Counted from the stretch's first letter, positions 7,928 to 17,186 are shown. The stretch is DNA of 64,000 bases from Thermocrispum agreste DSM 44070 (GCF_000427905.1 NZ_KE386603.1:429332-493331); one strand, 5' to 3'. Notes: generated from the letters alone by a model not told the origin. Made by a program: numbers and translations.

Positions 7928-8948
7928 GCACATCGACGGCGTGCGGTTCGCCCGTGACGGCGGTGTCGCGCGCATCCGGCTGCACCGCCCGCAGGCTCGC
8001 AACGCGGTGAACCTGCCCATGATCATGGCCATCCGCCGCGCCCTGGAGGAATGGCGGGACGAGCCGCTGCGGGTGATCACCGTGGAAAGCGCGGTCGACG
8101 GCGTCTTCTGCGCGGGCGGGGACATCCGGCGCGTCCGGCAGAACTCCCTGGAGGGCGATCCGCGCGCCAGCGACGAGTTCTTCGCCACCGAGTACCGGGT
8201 GAACGAGATGCTGGCGTCCTACCCGATCCCCGTCGTCGCGCTGATCGACGGCGTGTGCATGGGCGGCGGGCTGGGCTTGTCGGTGCACGGGCCGTTCCGG
8301 GTGGTGACCGAACGGGCAGTGCTGGCCATGCCGGAGACGGCCATCGGCTTCTTCCCCGATGTCGGGGCGTCCTACTTCTTGTCCCGGCTCCCCGGCGGCC
8401 TCGGCCTCTATCTGGGGCTGACGGGCGCGCGGCTCAGCCCTGCGGACGCCCTCGACGTGGGGCTGGCTACCCACTACGTGAAGGCCGCGGATCTCCATGC
8501 CGTTCGCCAAGCACTGGCGGAGGAGGCTGGCCCCGTCGACGCCGTCTTGCGACGGCACGTCTCGCGGCCTGAACCGTCCGGGCTGGCCCGTCACCGAGAC
8601 ACCATCGATGCGGTGTTCGGGGACGTCACCGACCTGGACGAGGTGTTCCGGCGGCTGCGCCACGACGGGAGCGCGTGGGCGCGTCGGACCCTGGCCACGC
8701 TGGAAGCGATGTCGCCGCAAAGCCTGGCCCTCACCTTCGACCTGTTGCTGTGGGGGAGGCAGCGCAGCCTGCGGGAATGCCTCGATGCCGAACGTGCGGC
8801 CGCCAGGCGCGTGGTGACCAGTCCCGACTTTCTGGAAGGCGTGCGCGCGGTACTGGTCGACAAGGACCGGTCGCCCAGGTGGGCGGCGTCGGAGTACTTG
8901 GGCACCGGCCGTGACGGTGTCGTCCGCTGGGTCGTCGACCGGTCTTGA
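7920..8948 (+). CDS. Enoyl-CoA hydratase/isomerase family (3-hydroxyisobutyryl-CoA hydrolase type)
   Basis: 342 residues, longer than a 260-residue crotonase and matching the HIBYL-CoA hydrolase branch. The oxyanion-hole blocks are FCAGGDIRRV and ALIDGVCMGGGLGLSVHG; MPETAIGFFPDVGASYFLSRLPG is the branch-typical segment carrying the catalytic Glu/Asp. It hydrolyses 3-hydroxyacyl-CoA (for example 3-hydroxyisobutyryl-CoA) or hydrates an enoyl-CoA. ATG 7920 is the first position matching the family N-terminus (AEHIDGVRFARDGGVARI). Last gene of the operon begun at 3805. Confidence 0.85.
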   Translation: MAEHIDGVRFARDGGVARIRLHRPQARNAVNLPMIMAIRRALEEWRDEPLRVITVESAVDGVFCAGGDIRRVRQNSLEGDPRASDEFFATEYRVNEMLASYPIPVVALIDGVCMGGGLGLSVHGPFRVVTERAVLAMPETAIGFFPDVGASYFLSRLPGGLGLYLGLTGARLSPADALDVGLATHYVKAADLHAVRQALAEEAGPVDAVLRRHVSRPEPSGLARHRDTIDAVFGDVTDLDEVFRRLRHDGSAWARRTLATLEAMSPQSLALTFDLLLWGRQRSLRECLDAERAAARRVVTSPDFLEGVRAVLVDKDRSPRWAASEYLGTGRDGVVRWVVDRS

Positions 8949-8988
8949 GTTCCGGCGCCCGCGTGCGGCAAAACGGACGTATTTCCTC

Positions 8989-9052
8989 TTGACTCCCGGC
9001 AGACGCAGGCGCAATATCTACATCACAGTGTAAATGTAGGCTCGAGTGTAGA
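8989..9052 (+). promoter_or_regulatory. Promoter and motif 1 operator of the FAH-amidohydrolase operon
   Basis: TTGACT (8989-8994), a 17-base spacer and CAATAT (9012-9017) precede the palindrome TCTACATCACAGTGTAAA (9017-9034). The half-site CTCGAGTGTA recurs at 9041-9050, 18 bases downstream, exactly as at 3762-3771. The shared double-site geometry argues for one regulator acting at both promoters. Confidence 0.65.
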
Positions 9053-9064
9053 TCTGGAGTGGCG

Positions 9065-10006
9065 ATGAAGCTGGTCCGCGTCCGCGAGCAAGCTCGATCC
9101 GCATCCGGCACACCTTCGGCTCGGTTCGCCCTCGTGGTCGACGACAAGGTGCATCGCCTTCCGGAGCACTGGGGCTTCGCCGACGCGGTTCGCGCATTGC
9201 ACACCGGCCGGCTGGAAGACGCCGAGCCGTCGGCGTCCGCGCTGGACGAGTGGGAATTGCTGGCGCCGGTTCCGACGCCGGCGAGCATGCGCGACTGCGT
9301 CGGTTTCCTCCAGCACATCCGCAACACCCGGCGCAGCCGTGGTGATCTGGCACCGCTCGGCGAGGTGTGGCAGCAGCGCCCCGGCTTCTACTTCTCCAAC
9401 CCGAACTCCGTGCACTCGGCCACCGCTGCGGTGACGATCCCGCCCGGCTGCCAGGCGTTCGACTTCGAGCTGGAGATCGCCGCGGTCCTCGGCGGAGGCG
9501 GACGCGACCTGACCGCCGAGGAGGCCGAGCAGCTCATCGCCGGATACGTGCTGTTCTGCGACTGGAGCGCGCGGGACTTCCAAGCCGAGGAACGCGCCAT
9601 GCAGATCGGCCTCGGCAAGGCCAAGGACGCCGCGATCTCACTCGGGCCGTGGATTCTCTCCGCCGACGAGGCGGCGGCGTTCCGGCGTCCGGGCGGCCTC
9701 GACATCCCGGTCAGTGCCTCGGTCAACGGCGAGCGGGTGACGGCGCCGGGCACTCGCTACGTCGGCATGGACTGGTCGTACGGGGAGATCGTCGCCTTCG
9801 CCTCGATCGGGGCGGATCTGGTCGCCGGCGACGTCGTTGCGGCGGGCACGGTGCCCACCGGATGCTTGCTGGAACATTCCGCGACCGAAGGTTTCCGCGG
9901 CTGGCTCGCCGACGGCGACGTGGTGCGGCTGAATGCCGGGCCGCTCGGCGAGATCGTCAGCCCGGTGGTGGCCAGCCCGACGCGAGCGCAGTGGAGGCAA
10001 GCATGA
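9065..10006 (+). CDS. Fumarylacetoacetate hydrolase (FAH) family protein
   Basis: 313 residues. The metal-binding acidic residues occur in FDFELEIAAVLG and FCDWSARDFQAEER, with the catalytic core continuing through LGPWI, VNGERVT and GDVVAAGTVPTGCLLE. The family uses Mg/Mn to hydrolyse or decarboxylate C-C bonds in beta-diketo or 2-oxo acids; ring-cleavage products are common substrates. ATG 9065 has CTGGAG at 9054-9059; GTG 9059 is an alternative. It leads an operon with the amidohydrolase (ATGA overlap) and the transporter, under the operator at 9017-9050. Confidence 0.85.
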   Translation: MKLVRVREQARSASGTPSARFALVVDDKVHRLPEHWGFADAVRALHTGRLEDAEPSASALDEWELLAPVPTPASMRDCVGFLQHIRNTRRSRGDLAPLGEVWQQRPGFYFSNPNSVHSATAAVTIPPGCQAFDFELEIAAVLGGGGRDLTAEEAEQLIAGYVLFCDWSARDFQAEERAMQIGLGKAKDAAISLGPWILSADEAAAFRRPGGLDIPVSASVNGERVTAPGTRYVGMDWSYGEIVAFASIGADLVAGDVVAAGTVPTGCLLEHSATEGFRGWLADGDVVRLNAGPLGEIVSPVVASPTRAQWRQA

Positions 10007-11484
10007 GCAGCACCAGCTCCAGCACCATCTACCGAGGTGCCGAGGTCGTGCTCGGCGACCCGCGCGACAGGGACGTGCGCCGGGTCGACATCGAGGTGCG
10101 CGACGGCATCATCAGCCGGATCGGGCCGGACCTGGAGGCGGGTCCCGGTACCGACGTGGTGGACGTCTCCTGGGCCTGGATCATGCCGGGCATGGTGGAC
10201 AGCCACCACCACCTGTGGCAGGCCACCATGCGGGCGGTGACCGCGAACTTCACCCTCGACGAGTACTTCTGGACCATCCGCCGCAACCACTCGCTCCGGC
10301 ACCGCGCGGTGGACATCTACAACGGCACGCTGGGCGGCGCGGCCGGCATGCTGGATGCCGGGATCACCGCGACCGTCGACTTCTCGCACTGCATCCTCAC
10401 CCCGGAGCACGCCGACGCCGGCATCGAGGCCTTCCGTGAGTCGGGCATCCGCGGCGTGTGGTGCTACGGCTTCTACGACCCGCCGCTGGACGAGCCATGG
10501 TTCACCACACCGGAGCAGCGGTACGCGGACGCGCGGCGTGTGCGGTCTCAGCACTTCCCGTCCGACGACGACCACGTGCGGTTCGGGGTCGCGCTGACCG
10601 AAATGGGCCGTGCGTCCCTGGAACAGGTGGCTGACGAGTTCCGGACCGGCCGGGAGCTGAACGCGTTGGTGCACGCCCACACCAACACCCGCTATCACGC
10701 CGGCGGGCAGCCGTCGGACATCCGGCGATGGCACGACGCCGGGTTGATCTGGGAAGGCCAGCTGCACTCGCACTGCAACACCAGCGACGCCGAGGACCTG
10801 AAGATCCTGGCCGATGCCGGCTGCGCGGTGAGCTCGACACCGGAAACCGAGCTGGGCATGGGCATCGGGCACATCGTGGTGCGTGCCGCCGACCGGGCCG
10901 GAGTCACCACCGGCCTGGGATCGGACATCCAGTCCAACAACGGTCCGGACCTGTTCGCCGTCATGCGGTTGGCGATGTCCGCGGAACGCCACCGGTACCA
11001 CCAGCCGGTGATCGAGACCGCCGGAACCTCCGGCCTGGACGGCGTCGCGCTGCGTACCGAGGACGTCCTGCACTTCGCGACCCTCGGCAGCGCCCGTGGT
11101 CTCGGTCTGGGCGACGTCTGCGGATCCATCGAGGTGGGCAAGGCCGCGGACCTGGTGTTCATCCGCACCGACACGCCACGGTTGCGGGCCGCGGCGCACG
11201 TGATCGACGCGATCGTCATGCAGGTGACCGTGGCCGACGTCGACACGGTGTTGGTGGGCGGCCGCCCGGTGAAGACGAACGGCAGGCTCGACCCCCAACT
11301 GAGCGCCAAGGCGATCGCCGCGCTGGACGAATCCGCCGCGTGGATCCGCAAGGAGGCCGAGAAGGCGGGCGGGCTGTGGCCGGAGATGCCGTCGTGGATG
11401 GGCACGCCCGCCGAGCACCGGCTGAGCAACAGCGGCGTCGAGCGGCGCCCCGTCCGCCAGACGCGGGACAGGCAAGGAGCCTGA
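10003..11484 (+). CDS. Amidohydrolase (chlorohydrolase/deaminase type)
   Basis: 493-residue metal-dependent hydrolase of the AtzA/TrzN/cytosine-deaminase-like group. The HxH motif is in MVDSHHHLWQ (His68 and His70); later ligands are in LVHAHTN, LHSHCNTSD and the aspartate in TGLGSDIQSN. The fold closes with the beta-sandwich strand GKAADLVFI. It removes an amino or halide group, or hydrolyses an amide or lactone. The gene overlaps the FAH stop codon (ATGA), so the two are translationally coupled. Together with FAH and the MHS transporter this looks like uptake and hydrolysis of a nitrogenous or cyclic organic acid; the actual substrate is unknown. Confidence 0.8.
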   Translation: MSSTSSSTIYRGAEVVLGDPRDRDVRRVDIEVRDGIISRIGPDLEAGPGTDVVDVSWAWIMPGMVDSHHHLWQATMRAVTANFTLDEYFWTIRRNHSLRHRAVDIYNGTLGGAAGMLDAGITATVDFSHCILTPEHADAGIEAFRESGIRGVWCYGFYDPPLDEPWFTTPEQRYADARRVRSQHFPSDDDHVRFGVALTEMGRASLEQVADEFRTGRELNALVHAHTNTRYHAGGQPSDIRRWHDAGLIWEGQLHSHCNTSDAEDLKILADAGCAVSSTPETELGMGIGHIVVRAADRAGVTTGLGSDIQSNNGPDLFAVMRLAMSAERHRYHQPVIETAGTSGLDGVALRTEDVLHFATLGSARGLGLGDVCGSIEVGKAADLVFIRTDTPRLRAAAHVIDAIVMQVTVADVDTVLVGGRPVKTNGRLDPQLSAKAIAALDESAAWIRKEAEKAGGLWPEMPSWMGTPAEHRLSNSGVERRPVRQTRDRQGA

Positions 11485-11527
11485 AGGTTTTCGCTCACCA
11501 CTCCGGTTCAACGACGAAGGGAGCCCC

Positions 11528-12874
11528 ATGAGCGACCGTACTGCCCACCCTCCCACTGGGGCCGACGTCTCACCTGCCGAAGCACGACGGGTGATGCGCG
11601 CCAGCGTCGTCGGCACCGCCATCGAGTTCTACGACTTCACGCTGTACGGGTTCGCCGCGGTGCTGGTGTTCGGGCCGCAGTTCTTCCCGGCCAGCGACCC
11701 GGTGGCCGGCCAGCTCGGCGCCTTGGCCACGTTCGCCGTCGGCTTCGTCGTGCGCCCGCTGGGCGCGGTGGTCGGCGGGCACTTCGGTGACCGGTTCGGC
11801 CGCAAACGAGTGCTGATCGCGACCTTCCTGACGATGGGCCTGGCCACGGTGGCGATGGCGCTCGTCCCGACCTACGCCAGCATCGGCCTGGCCGCGCCGG
11901 CGATCCTGCTCGTCCTGCGCCTGATCCAGGGCCTGGCCGCGGGTGCCGAATGGGGTGGGGCGGCGCTCATGGCGGTCGAGCACGCACCGCGGAACAAGCG
12001 CGGCCTGTACGGGATCGCGCCCGCTCTGGGTACCAACTCGGGCATTCTCCTGGCGGTGCTGGTGATGCTGGCGGCCAGCTACGTCGGCCCGGCCGGGTTC
12101 GTCGAGTACGGCTGGCGCCTCGCCTTCGGTTTCAGCGCGGTGCTGGTGGTGTTCGGTTTCGTCGCCCGCCGTAGGCTGACCGAGAGCCCGCTGTTCACCA
12201 AGGCCGTGGAGCAGGAACCGCCGCGGGTGCCGCTGGCCACGCTGATCAAGGAACACCCCGGTGCGTTGCTGCGCGGCGTGGTCTACGTGCTGTCCGTGGC
12301 GGTGCTGGGCTACACGCTCAGCCCCTACGCCGTCGGCTGGGCGGTGAGCACCCAGGGCTACTCGCAGGACACCATGCTGCTGGCCACCGCGTTCGGCAGC
12401 GCCGTGGGCCTGGTGGTGATGGTGCTGACCGGCCTGAACCTGGACGGCAAGCACCGGAGGTACGCGCTGCTGTGGATCGCCATCATGATGATCCCGGCCG
12501 CGATCGTGTTCTTCCCGCTGCTGACCATCGGCGGCTTGTTCGGCGCGTCGATCGGCATGATCACCGCCTACGTGTTCGTCACCGCCTACCAGGCGACCGC
12601 CGGCTCGGTACTCGCCGAGCTGTTCCCGACCAAGGTGGCCTACACCGGCGTCTCGATGGCCTACTCGCTGGCCTACGTCATCGCCGGGTTCCTGCCGCTG
12701 GTGGCGACGTCGATCGTGGCCGCCACCGGCTCGGTGACCTGGGTGGTGGTCATCAACGTGGTGGTGGCACTGCTGTCGCTGACCGTCGCGGTCGGGCACT
12801 TCCGCCGGGCCGGAAGGACGGTTGCGCCTGCAGTGGCGGACGAGCCGCTGCCGCAAGGTTCGCCGGCTGCCTGA
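11528..12874 (+). CDS. MFS transporter, metabolite:H+ symporter (MHS) type
   Basis: 448-residue membrane protein with about 12 hydrophobic segments. The MHS signature is clear: an early IEFYDFTLYGFAA helix, then GHFGDRFGRKRVL between helices 2 and 3, and LIQGLAAGAEWGGA in helix 4. Relatives (ShiA, ProP, KgtP) import organic acids, shikimate or betaines with protons. GAAGGGAG (11517-11524) precedes ATG 11528. It ends the FAH operon and probably imports that pathway's substrate. A strong stem-loop follows. Confidence 0.88.
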   Translation: MSDRTAHPPTGADVSPAEARRVMRASVVGTAIEFYDFTLYGFAAVLVFGPQFFPASDPVAGQLGALATFAVGFVVRPLGAVVGGHFGDRFGRKRVLIATFLTMGLATVAMALVPTYASIGLAAPAILLVLRLIQGLAAGAEWGGAALMAVEHAPRNKRGLYGIAPALGTNSGILLAVLVMLAASYVGPAGFVEYGWRLAFGFSAVLVVFGFVARRRLTESPLFTKAVEQEPPRVPLATLIKEHPGALLRGVVYVLSVAVLGYTLSPYAVGWAVSTQGYSQDTMLLATAFGSAVGLVVMVLTGLNLDGKHRRYALLWIAIMMIPAAIVFFPLLTIGGLFGASIGMITAYVFVTAYQATAGSVLAELFPTKVAYTGVSMAYSLAYVIAGFLPLVATSIVAATGSVTWVVVINVVVALLSLTVAVGHFRRAGRTVAPAVADEPLPQGSPAA

Positions 12875-12882
12875 TCACCGTT

Positions 12883-12922
12883 CCAGCGAGGTGGCGCCGG
12901 GCCCCCGGCGCCACCTCGCTGG
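12883..12922. terminator. Bidirectional terminator between convergent genes
   Basis: A perfect 18-bp stem (12883-12900 with 12905-12922) and a 4-base loop, beginning CCAGCGAGGTGG. It lies between the stop codons of the transporter (plus) and the acyl ligase (minus) and should end both transcripts. Confidence 0.8.
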
Positions 12923-12928
12923 CGTGCG

Positions 12929-14443
12929 TCACCAGCCGGGCCACCGGTCCCGCAGCGCCTTCTTGTCGATCTTGCCGACCGCGGTGGTGGGCAGGCGGTC
13001 GGTCATGACGACGGCCTTCGGGCGCTTGTAGGAGGTGAGGCGGTCGCGGGCCCCGGCCATGACCTTCTCGGGAGTCAGGTCCGCTTCCGGCTCGGCGACG
13101 ACGTACGCGACGACCGCCTCGCCCCAGTCCGGATGCGGAACTCCGACCACACAAACCTCGCGCACCCCGGGGATCTGGCTCAGGCCGCGCTCGACCTCGG
13201 CGGTGTAGACGTTCAGTCCGCCGGTGATGATCATGTCCTTCTTCCGGTCGACGAGGTAGAGGAAGCCGTCCTCGTCCACGTAGCCGAGGTCTCCGGTGTG
13301 CAGCCACCCGTCGCGGAGCGCTTCGCCGGTCTCCTTCGGCCGGTTCAGATAGCCGACGGTCGTGTACGGGGTGCGTGCGGTCACTTCCCCGACCTCCCCG
13401 GCCGGGCACTCCGAGCCGTCTTCCCGGTGGATCCGGACCTGGGTCATCAGCACCGGCTGACCGCAGCTGCGCAGGCGGTGTTCCCTGCCTGGATCGACCC
13501 GGTGGTCGTCGCGGCGGAGCCGGGTGATGAAGTTCGGCGCCTCCGTCTGCCCGTACAGCTGGACGAACACCGGGCCGAACGTGGCCAGTCCCTGGCGCAG
13601 GCGTTCGGTGGTGATGGGGGCTGCGCCGTAGAGGATCGTGCGGACTGACGTCCCGTCGAAGCTCGCGCGCCCGGAGATCTCGTCGAGCAGCCGGTAGATC
13701 ATGGTCGGCACCAGGAACAGGTAGGTGATCCGGTCCCGCTCGATCCGGTCCACCACCGCCGCGGGGTCGAAGCGCTGCTCCAGGTGCACCGTGGCGCCGC
13801 GGGTCAGCGCCGCCTGGGCCAGGAAGCCGGCACTGTGCGGCAGCGGCGAGGTGAGCAGCAGGACGTCGTCGGCGTGCAGGTCCATTTCCAGCAGGTGGCT
13901 CAGCAGGTTCATGGCCAGGGACCGCTGGGTGTGCACCACGCCCTTGGGGCGGCCGGTCGTGCCGCCCGTGTACATGATCACGCCGTGGTCGTCGTCCGCC
14001 ACCGGCCCGGGCTTGTCGATCGGAGCCCCGGAGACGACCGCTTGCCAGGCGCCGTCCTCGACGAGGATCGCGGTCGCATCGAGCGGGCCGTCAGCCGCTT
14101 GCTCGGCCGCTGTCCACAGCTCGCGCTCGGCCAGGCAGATGCGTGCGCCGCTGTCGCGCAGCATGTAGGCGTGCTCCTGGGCGGACAACATGGTGTTGAG
14201 CGGGACTTTGGCCGCGCCGAGCATCGCGACGGCCAGGTCGGCGACCAGGTACTCGACCCGGTTGTGCATCAGCAGTGCCACCGGCGTGCCCGCCTCGGCG
14301 CCGAGGTCCTGCAGATGCCTGGCCGCCGACGCAGCGGCGGCCAGCAGCTCCCGGTACGTCCAGGTCCGGCCGCGGTCCACCACGGCGGGCCGGTCGCCGT
14401 GCCGGGACACGGCTTCGACGAGGTATTCGCGCAACACGGTCAT
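12929..14443 (-). CDS. AMP-forming acyl-CoA synthetase
   Basis: 504 residues of the ANL adenylation superfamily. The phosphate-binding motif is MYTGGTTGRPKG (about residues 157-168), the adenine motif LYGQTE, then GWLHTGDLGYVDEDGF and the C-terminal RKKDMIITGGLNVY hinge; the catalytic lysine is in AVGKIDKKAL. It activates a carboxylate to acyl-AMP and then acyl-CoA. ATG 14443 fits the family N-terminus; the ribosome site is weak and GTG 14458 is possible. It sits downstream of the PucR gene in the same direction, with a palindrome between them, suggesting PucR control. Confidence 0.88.
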   Translation of the reverse strand: MTVLREYLVEAVSRHGDRPAVVDRGRTWTYRELLAAAASAARHLQDLGAEAGTPVALLMHNRVEYLVADLAVAMLGAAKVPLNTMLSAQEHAYMLRDSGARICLAERELWTAAEQAADGPLDATAILVEDGAWQAVVSGAPIDKPGPVADDDHGVIMYTGGTTGRPKGVVHTQRSLAMNLLSHLLEMDLHADDVLLLTSPLPHSAGFLAQAALTRGATVHLEQRFDPAAVVDRIERDRITYLFLVPTMIYRLLDEISGRASFDGTSVRTILYGAAPITTERLRQGLATFGPVFVQLYGQTEAPNFITRLRRDDHRVDPGREHRLRSCGQPVLMTQVRIHREDGSECPAGEVGEVTARTPYTTVGYLNRPKETGEALRDGWLHTGDLGYVDEDGFLYLVDRKKDMIITGGLNVYTAEVERGLSQIPGVREVCVVGVPHPDWGEAVVAYVVAEPEADLTPEKVMAGARDRLTSYKRPKAVVMTDRLPTTAVGKIDKKALRDRWPGW

Positions 14444-14570
14444 CGTGACCACATCCACCGGTGAGTCATGGCACCCCTTCGGTCGCTGGAGTGACGATCG
14501 GTACGCACCGAGCGTGCCGGTCGGGCCGGCCGCACCGCGACGGCTTGCCACGCCAGCGTTCCCGTGGATC

Positions 14571-14589
14571 GTTGTCACGCCATGACAAC
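14571..14589. promoter_or_regulatory. Palindrome GTTGTCA-N5-TGACAAC
   Basis: Perfect 7-bp arms in the 196-base gap between the PucR gene and the acyl ligase, 128 bases upstream of the ligase ATG. It may be the operator through which the neighbouring PucR protein controls the ligase; this is inference. Confidence 0.45.
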
Positions 14590-14639
14590 AACGACGACGC
14601 CGCACCCGAACCGGGCGGTGTGACTGTTGCGATGACGTT

Positions 14640-16235
14640 TCACGGCCCGTCGGTATCGACGGCCTCGATCAGCCGGTGCATGCGCAACGCGGTTTCCAGG
14701 CGGAAGCGAACGTCCACGTCACGAAGGTCCGCCCGGAGCAGCTGCTCGATCTTGGCGATGCGGTAGCGCACGGTGTTGTAGTGCACGTGCAGCGCTTCGG
14801 CGGTGCGGGCGAGGTGGCGATCGTGTTGCAGGTAGGCCCGAAGCGTGGCGACGTACTCGGTGCCCCGGTCGTTGTCACTGTCCGCCAAGGGGCCGAGGAG
14901 ATCCCGGACGGTGGTGCGCAGGTGGTCGACGGGCAGGCTGGCCACCCCGAGGATGCCCAGCTCGTAGGCGGAGACCACGGAGGCCGGGCTGCCGTCGTTG
15001 ATGGCGATTTCGACCGCCGCGCGCGCTTCGTCGTAGGACATCGAGTAGTCGACGATCTCCAGGCACTGCCTGCCGACGCCGGCCACCAGGGGGGGTTTGG
15101 TCCCGCGCAACGCCTCGGCGAGCGCCTTGGTCAGGTCGGCTGATGTCGGTTCGCCGACGATGCCGGCCAGCCGGTCGTCCCGCAGGATCGTCGTGCACGA
15201 ACGGAAGGCCGCCTGCAATGCCCTGGCCACGGCGGTGGCCTGTGCCGGGTCCAGCGCCGATCGGTCGCGCCGGCGCACGACGATCACGTGGGACGGCGGT
15301 GCGAGGTCGATCCCGGCCATGGCCGCCTGCCGGGCGAGCGCGGCGGGATCGGTGAACCGGCCGGACAACAGCCGGTCGACCAGGTCACCGGTGATGCGTT
15401 CCACGACGCGCTCGCGCTCGGTGACCCGAAGCGCCTGCAGCCGCGCCAGCGCCGCACACAGCTCGACCAGGGCGTGCCCGCTTTCGCCGAGCTCACCGGC
15501 GGAGACCACCGTCAGGGTCGTCGCGGGCGAGTCGCTGAGCCGGTCACGCCACGCCGTCGTGCCGTCCGGCCGTTCCTGCCCGGCGGCATGGATGAGCTGG
15601 TCGTGGGGGCCATGCAGCTCCACGCGTACGTCGAGGCGGTGCGCCAGGTAATCGACGACAGCGGTCGGCGCGGACACGTCGAGGTTCTTGGCCAGCGCGG
15701 CGACTTCTCCGGCCACCCGCAGGAGATCGTCGCGGGCGCCGAGGGCCTGCTCGTGACCGCGGAGCTGGTGCAGCCGCACGGCAAGGTCGTGTGCGGCTTC
15801 CAGCGCGATCGCCTTCTCCCGCTCGGTCCAGGAGTGCACGCGGCGCCTGGCCGCGTAGAGGACACCGATGGCCGACTCGGCGACCAGGAGCGGGACGGCG
15901 AGCGTGGCGAGGATGCCTTCGTCGTCGATGAGCCGTTTGAGCAGCGGCACCCGGCGGGAGTCGTGCCGGTAGTCCCGGCTGGCGATCGGACGGCGTTCGG
16001 CGACGGCCTTCCCGCCGATGCCTTCCCCGACGCCCAGGTGCCAGGTCGACGCCATTTCGGAGGTCACCAACCCGCGGTGGGCGCCCATGACCAGCCGGTC
16101 TCCGTCGACCAAGCCGGTCCAGGACACCTCGCAGCCCAGTACCTCGGCCGTGTGATCGACGCACGCCTGCATCGCCTGGGTCTGGTCCCTGGCCGCAAGT
16201 AGCCGACGCAGGTATCGCACCGTGGTCGCCGACAT
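14640..16235 (-). CDS. PucR/CdaR-type regulator with GAF domain
   Basis: 531 residues. A GAF-like sensor occupies roughly residues 15-155 (WTGLVDGDRLVMGAHRG to VGVLYAARRR-like strands), then a linker region, and at the C-terminus the PucR helix-turn-helix LRAYLQHDRHLARTAEALHVHYNTV. Such proteins activate catabolic genes in response to substrates or products. The start at 16235 gives the complete GAF domain. The gene is transcribed toward the acyl ligase and divergently from the TetR at 16539. The ligase is the natural target. Confidence 0.85.
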   Translation of the reverse strand: MSATTVRYLRRLLAARDQTQAMQACVDHTAEVLGCEVSWTGLVDGDRLVMGAHRGLVTSEMASTWHLGVGEGIGGKAVAERRPIASRDYRHDSRRVPLLKRLIDDEGILATLAVPLLVAESAIGVLYAARRRVHSWTEREKAIALEAAHDLAVRLHQLRGHEQALGARDDLLRVAGEVAALAKNLDVSAPTAVVDYLAHRLDVRVELHGPHDQLIHAAGQERPDGTTAWRDRLSDSPATTLTVVSAGELGESGHALVELCAALARLQALRVTERERVVERITGDLVDRLLSGRFTDPAALARQAAMAGIDLAPPSHVIVVRRRDRSALDPAQATAVARALQAAFRSCTTILRDDRLAGIVGEPTSADLTKALAEALRGTKPPLVAGVGRQCLEIVDYSMSYDEARAAVEIAINDGSPASVVSAYELGILGVASLPVDHLRTTVRDLLGPLADSDNDRGTEYVATLRAYLQHDRHLARTAEALHVHYNTVRYRIAKIEQLLRADLRDVDVRFRLETALRMHRLIEAVDTDGP

Positions 16236-16357
16236 GGACGCAGTCTAGGCCGCACGGCGGCGGGGAACGGGAGGTCGCCAGTGCCAGGAGCGTTCCGCCG
16301 AGCTCACCGGTACGCCCGGAGTTTTCCCTGGTCACATCGCCTTCGTGCGATCGATGT

Positions 16358-16437
16358 GCCGATCCGGCGATCGGCGGTGCCGCCGGTGGCGGGTGGTCGG
16401 CCCGAGCGCACGGCCGATCCGGATCAGCGCGATCGGC
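16358..16437. promoter_or_regulatory. Two inverted repeats GCCGATC...GATCGGC
   Basis: In the 303-base divergent gap between PucR (minus) and TetR (plus), GCCGATC and GATCGGC pair at 16358-16375 (4-base gap) and again at 16413-16437 (11-base gap). Twin identical arms suggest a regulator binding site. Nothing else recognisable lies in 16236-16538. Confidence 0.4.
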
Positions 16438-16538
16438 GCTGTCGGCCCACCCCGGGCCGTTCGGCGCGGGGGGAAGGGGCGATCATTGCCTACGGTCAGT
16501 GTCGTGCGCTCGTCGCGCTGTCAGCAGGAGGCTGGTTG

Positions 16539-17165
16539 ATGACCGACACGATCCCGCGCAAGCGTCTGCCGGGCTCGGTGCGCAGGGAGGCGATTCTGTC
16601 CGCCGCGCTCGACCTGTTCGCCCGGCGCAGTTACGACGCGGTGGGCATGCGCGACGTCGCCGCCGCGTGCAACTTGAGCGCGACCGGCATCTACCGGCAC
16701 TTCCCGAGTAAGGAAGCGTTGCTCATCGGGTTGTTCGATCGGTTGAGCGACCAGCTCACGGCGGGCATGCGGGATGCGTCGCGGGCCGGGGCACCGCGCC
16801 AGGTGCTGGCCGCGCTGGTGCGGTTCCACGTCGGCCTGGCGCTGCGCGAGCCCGCCATGATCCCCATCTACCAGCGCGAGGAGTCGATCCTGCCGCCGCA
16901 GGAGCGGCGCCGGTTCCGCCAGGTGCTGCGCGACTACCTGGCGATGTGGTGCGACACGCTGCGGCAGGTGGTTCCCGAGGTGTCCGACGCGGAAGCGCGC
17001 ACCACGGTGGTGGCCGCGTTCGGCACCATGAACTGCATCGCCTACCACCGCAGCAAGCTCGGCGTCCGGGCGTTGGAGCGGTTGCTGATCGAGCTGGCCG
17101 GGCGGACGCTCGGGGTGGACGTCGCCGAGGAGCCCGCGCCCGCACCAATGAGTGCCCACCGCTGA
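16539..17165 (+). CDS. TetR/AcrR family transcriptional regulator
   Basis: 208 residues. The HTH is at about residues 12-58 (VGMRDVAAACNLSATGIYRHFPSKEALL), followed by an effector domain resembling TetR_C_33-type dimerisation regions (MIPIYQREESILPPQERRRFRQ). ATG 16539 has AGGAGG about 8 bases upstream. It runs convergently into the aldehyde dehydrogenase, 21 bases away. The QREESILPP and MNCIAYHRS features are shared with regulators of fatty-acid/acyl-CoA genes; ligand unknown. Confidence 0.85.
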   Translation: MTDTIPRKRLPGSVRREAILSAALDLFARRSYDAVGMRDVAAACNLSATGIYRHFPSKEALLIGLFDRLSDQLTAGMRDASRAGAPRQVLAALVRFHVGLALREPAMIPIYQREESILPPQERRRFRQVLRDYLAMWCDTLRQVVPEVSDAEARTTVVAAFGTMNCIAYHRSKLGVRALERLLIELAGRTLGVDVAEEPAPAPMSAHR

Positions 17166-17186
17166 GGTGAACCCCGGCGGCCCGGC

